From Oehlia diaphana (lineage: Eukaryota > Glomeromycota > Glomeromycetes > Glomerales > Glomeraceae): a DNA stretch of 42,090 nt. A model generated the notes under the pieces. That model had not been told where the DNA came from, searched no databases, and saw only the letters and a list, made by a program, of their open reading frames with translations. Within the stretch, counting starts at the first letter, position 1. Each line of letters opens with the position of its first letter. The stretch is taken from NCBI GenBank assembly GCA_003833135.1, contig QZLH01000928.1, forward strand, positions 9,846 to 51,935. Direction: 5' to 3'. The position numbers and the translations under genes are program-made. Below, piece after piece: positions 41,430-42,090 of the stretch.

Positions 41430-42090
41430 ATGCCGATAATAATTGTACGTGTTTTGCTTCGTTCTAAAACAGTATTTGAGTGGGAAGGGCTTCCTGTTGA
41501 TGAGGATATGAATGTAGAAGATTTTTTCAATAATGTAGTAGTTAATGAATTAAAGATAGAATTATGGGAAAAAAATTGTATTGCATATTTTAGTCTTACA
41601 AAAACAAGTGAAATGGAAAAAATAGGACTGAAATGTAATGCATGGGAAACTGTTAAACAGTGCGGAAAATATGTAACATTTAAATTACTTGATGACTCTA
41701 ATAATGAGCCAGCTATGAATACAATCAATGCATTTGAATTAATGAAATCTGCTTCAATGCTTAACTATCTTCCAGAATTTAAATTACCAGCAAGAAATTC
41801 TTTGGATCAACTACGCATAGATTTAAATGAATTGATTAGAAGTAATGGAGGTGGCTGGATAGGAAAAGATAATGCAAATAATATTGGAAAAAGATTTGTT
41901 TCTGATTTAACAAAATCTATTTGGTATGTTGATATTTGTTCTTATAAAACATTAGATGATAAATACAAAATTCCGGCTTTATTTACTAGATTTTTTGACC
42001 GAGCTCATCCTGAAAGATACAAAAAATCAAGAAGATCATTTAATTCAGAAGAATTGAATAATCATTATAAAATTCTGATGAATTACATTG
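41430..42090 (+). CDS. Unrecognised protein, N-terminal 220 residues, runs off the window
   Basis: ATG at 41430 opens a frame with no stop to the window end. It starts MPIIIVRVLLRSKTVFEWEG and contains VVVNELKIELWEKNC, KCNAWETVKQCGKYVTFKLL, NYLPEFKLPARNSLDQLRID, RSNGGGWIGKDNANNIGKRF and WYVDICSYKTLDDKYKIPAL, then a basic DRAHPERYKKSRRSF region. The first 90 residues, with alternating beta-strand pattern, could be a ubiquitin-like or effector-type header; this is a guess. There is no signal peptide. The clean, high-complexity frame makes it a real gene or an intact transposon-carried gene. No homologue recognised. Confidence 0.65.
   Translation, partial: MPIIIVRVLLRSKTVFEWEGLPVDEDMNVEDFFNNVVVNELKIELWEKNCIAYFSLTKTSEMEKIGLKCNAWETVKQCGKYVTFKLLDDSNNEPAMNTINAFELMKSASMLNYLPEFKLPARNSLDQLRIDLNELIRSNGGGWIGKDNANNIGKRFVSDLTKSIWYVDICSYKTLDDKYKIPALFTRFFDRAHPERYKKSRRSFNSEELNNHYKILMNYI

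Noticed and set aside
41414..41728. Minus frame of 104 aa at the right edge
   Set aside because: Antisense to the better plus-strand frame starting at 41430, which has an ATG, higher complexity and runs to the window end.
1..42090. CRISPR arrays, operons, ribosome binding sites
   Set aside because: The gene structure is eukaryotic (GT-AG introns, long spacers); the tandem repeats lack CRISPR-like unit and spacer regularity.

Overview
The window looks like nuclear DNA of an arbuscular mycorrhizal fungus of the Rhizophagus type (Glomeromycotina). This is inferred from very AT-rich sequence, genes with many short GT-AG introns, TKL-like kinases and Sel1-repeat proteins of the kind greatly expanded in these fungi, and long repeat-filled intergenic stretches. 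No database search was possible. All splice models below were built by hand from open frames, GT/AG sites and phase.

Layout. 1-1.8 kb holds transposon debris: a pogo/Tigger-like end, a broken BED-finger gene and an orphan exon. 1.8-11.7 kb holds two paralogous five-exon genes for secreted, membrane-anchored Kelch-like proteins (minus strand). They are separated by a 570-bp duplication, a 173-bp satellite, a putative Helitron end and other repeats. 11.7-16.7 kb is almost gene-free, with gene debris, diverged repeats and a 71-T tract. 16.75-18.67 kb is a plus-strand TKL-like kinase gene with a chain of tiny 3' exons. 20.3-22.9 kb is an intronless 855-aa Sel1-repeat protein. 22.9-29.1 kb is debris, including a third, dead Kelch copy split by a hAT-type element that contains a 907-bp assembly gap. 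29.1-38.7 kb is the most interesting block. A 16-exon minus-strand gene encodes a predicted 1769-aa protein: kinase-like domain (HRN in place of HRD), second kinase domain, five Sel1 repeats and a large C-terminal region with a MACPF-like signature. It stands head-to-head with a plus-strand gene for a second MACPF-like protein. 38.7-42.1 kb holds a 349-bp hAT-type MITE, a LINE-like remnant and the start of an unrecognised gene running off the window.

How the parts may work together (inference). Kinase, Sel1 scaffold and MACPF-like modules occur in one polypeptide, beside a stand-alone MACPF-like protein that could share its promoter region. This suggests a sensor/signalling scaffold coupled to a membrane-acting effector. 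Three genes share one 3' design: the long exon ends in a phase-1 G|GT donor, so splicing adds short symmetric exons and intron retention stops translation almost at once. At least three insertions keep perfect 8-bp target duplications, and their ends are built from iterated short words that differ from element to element.
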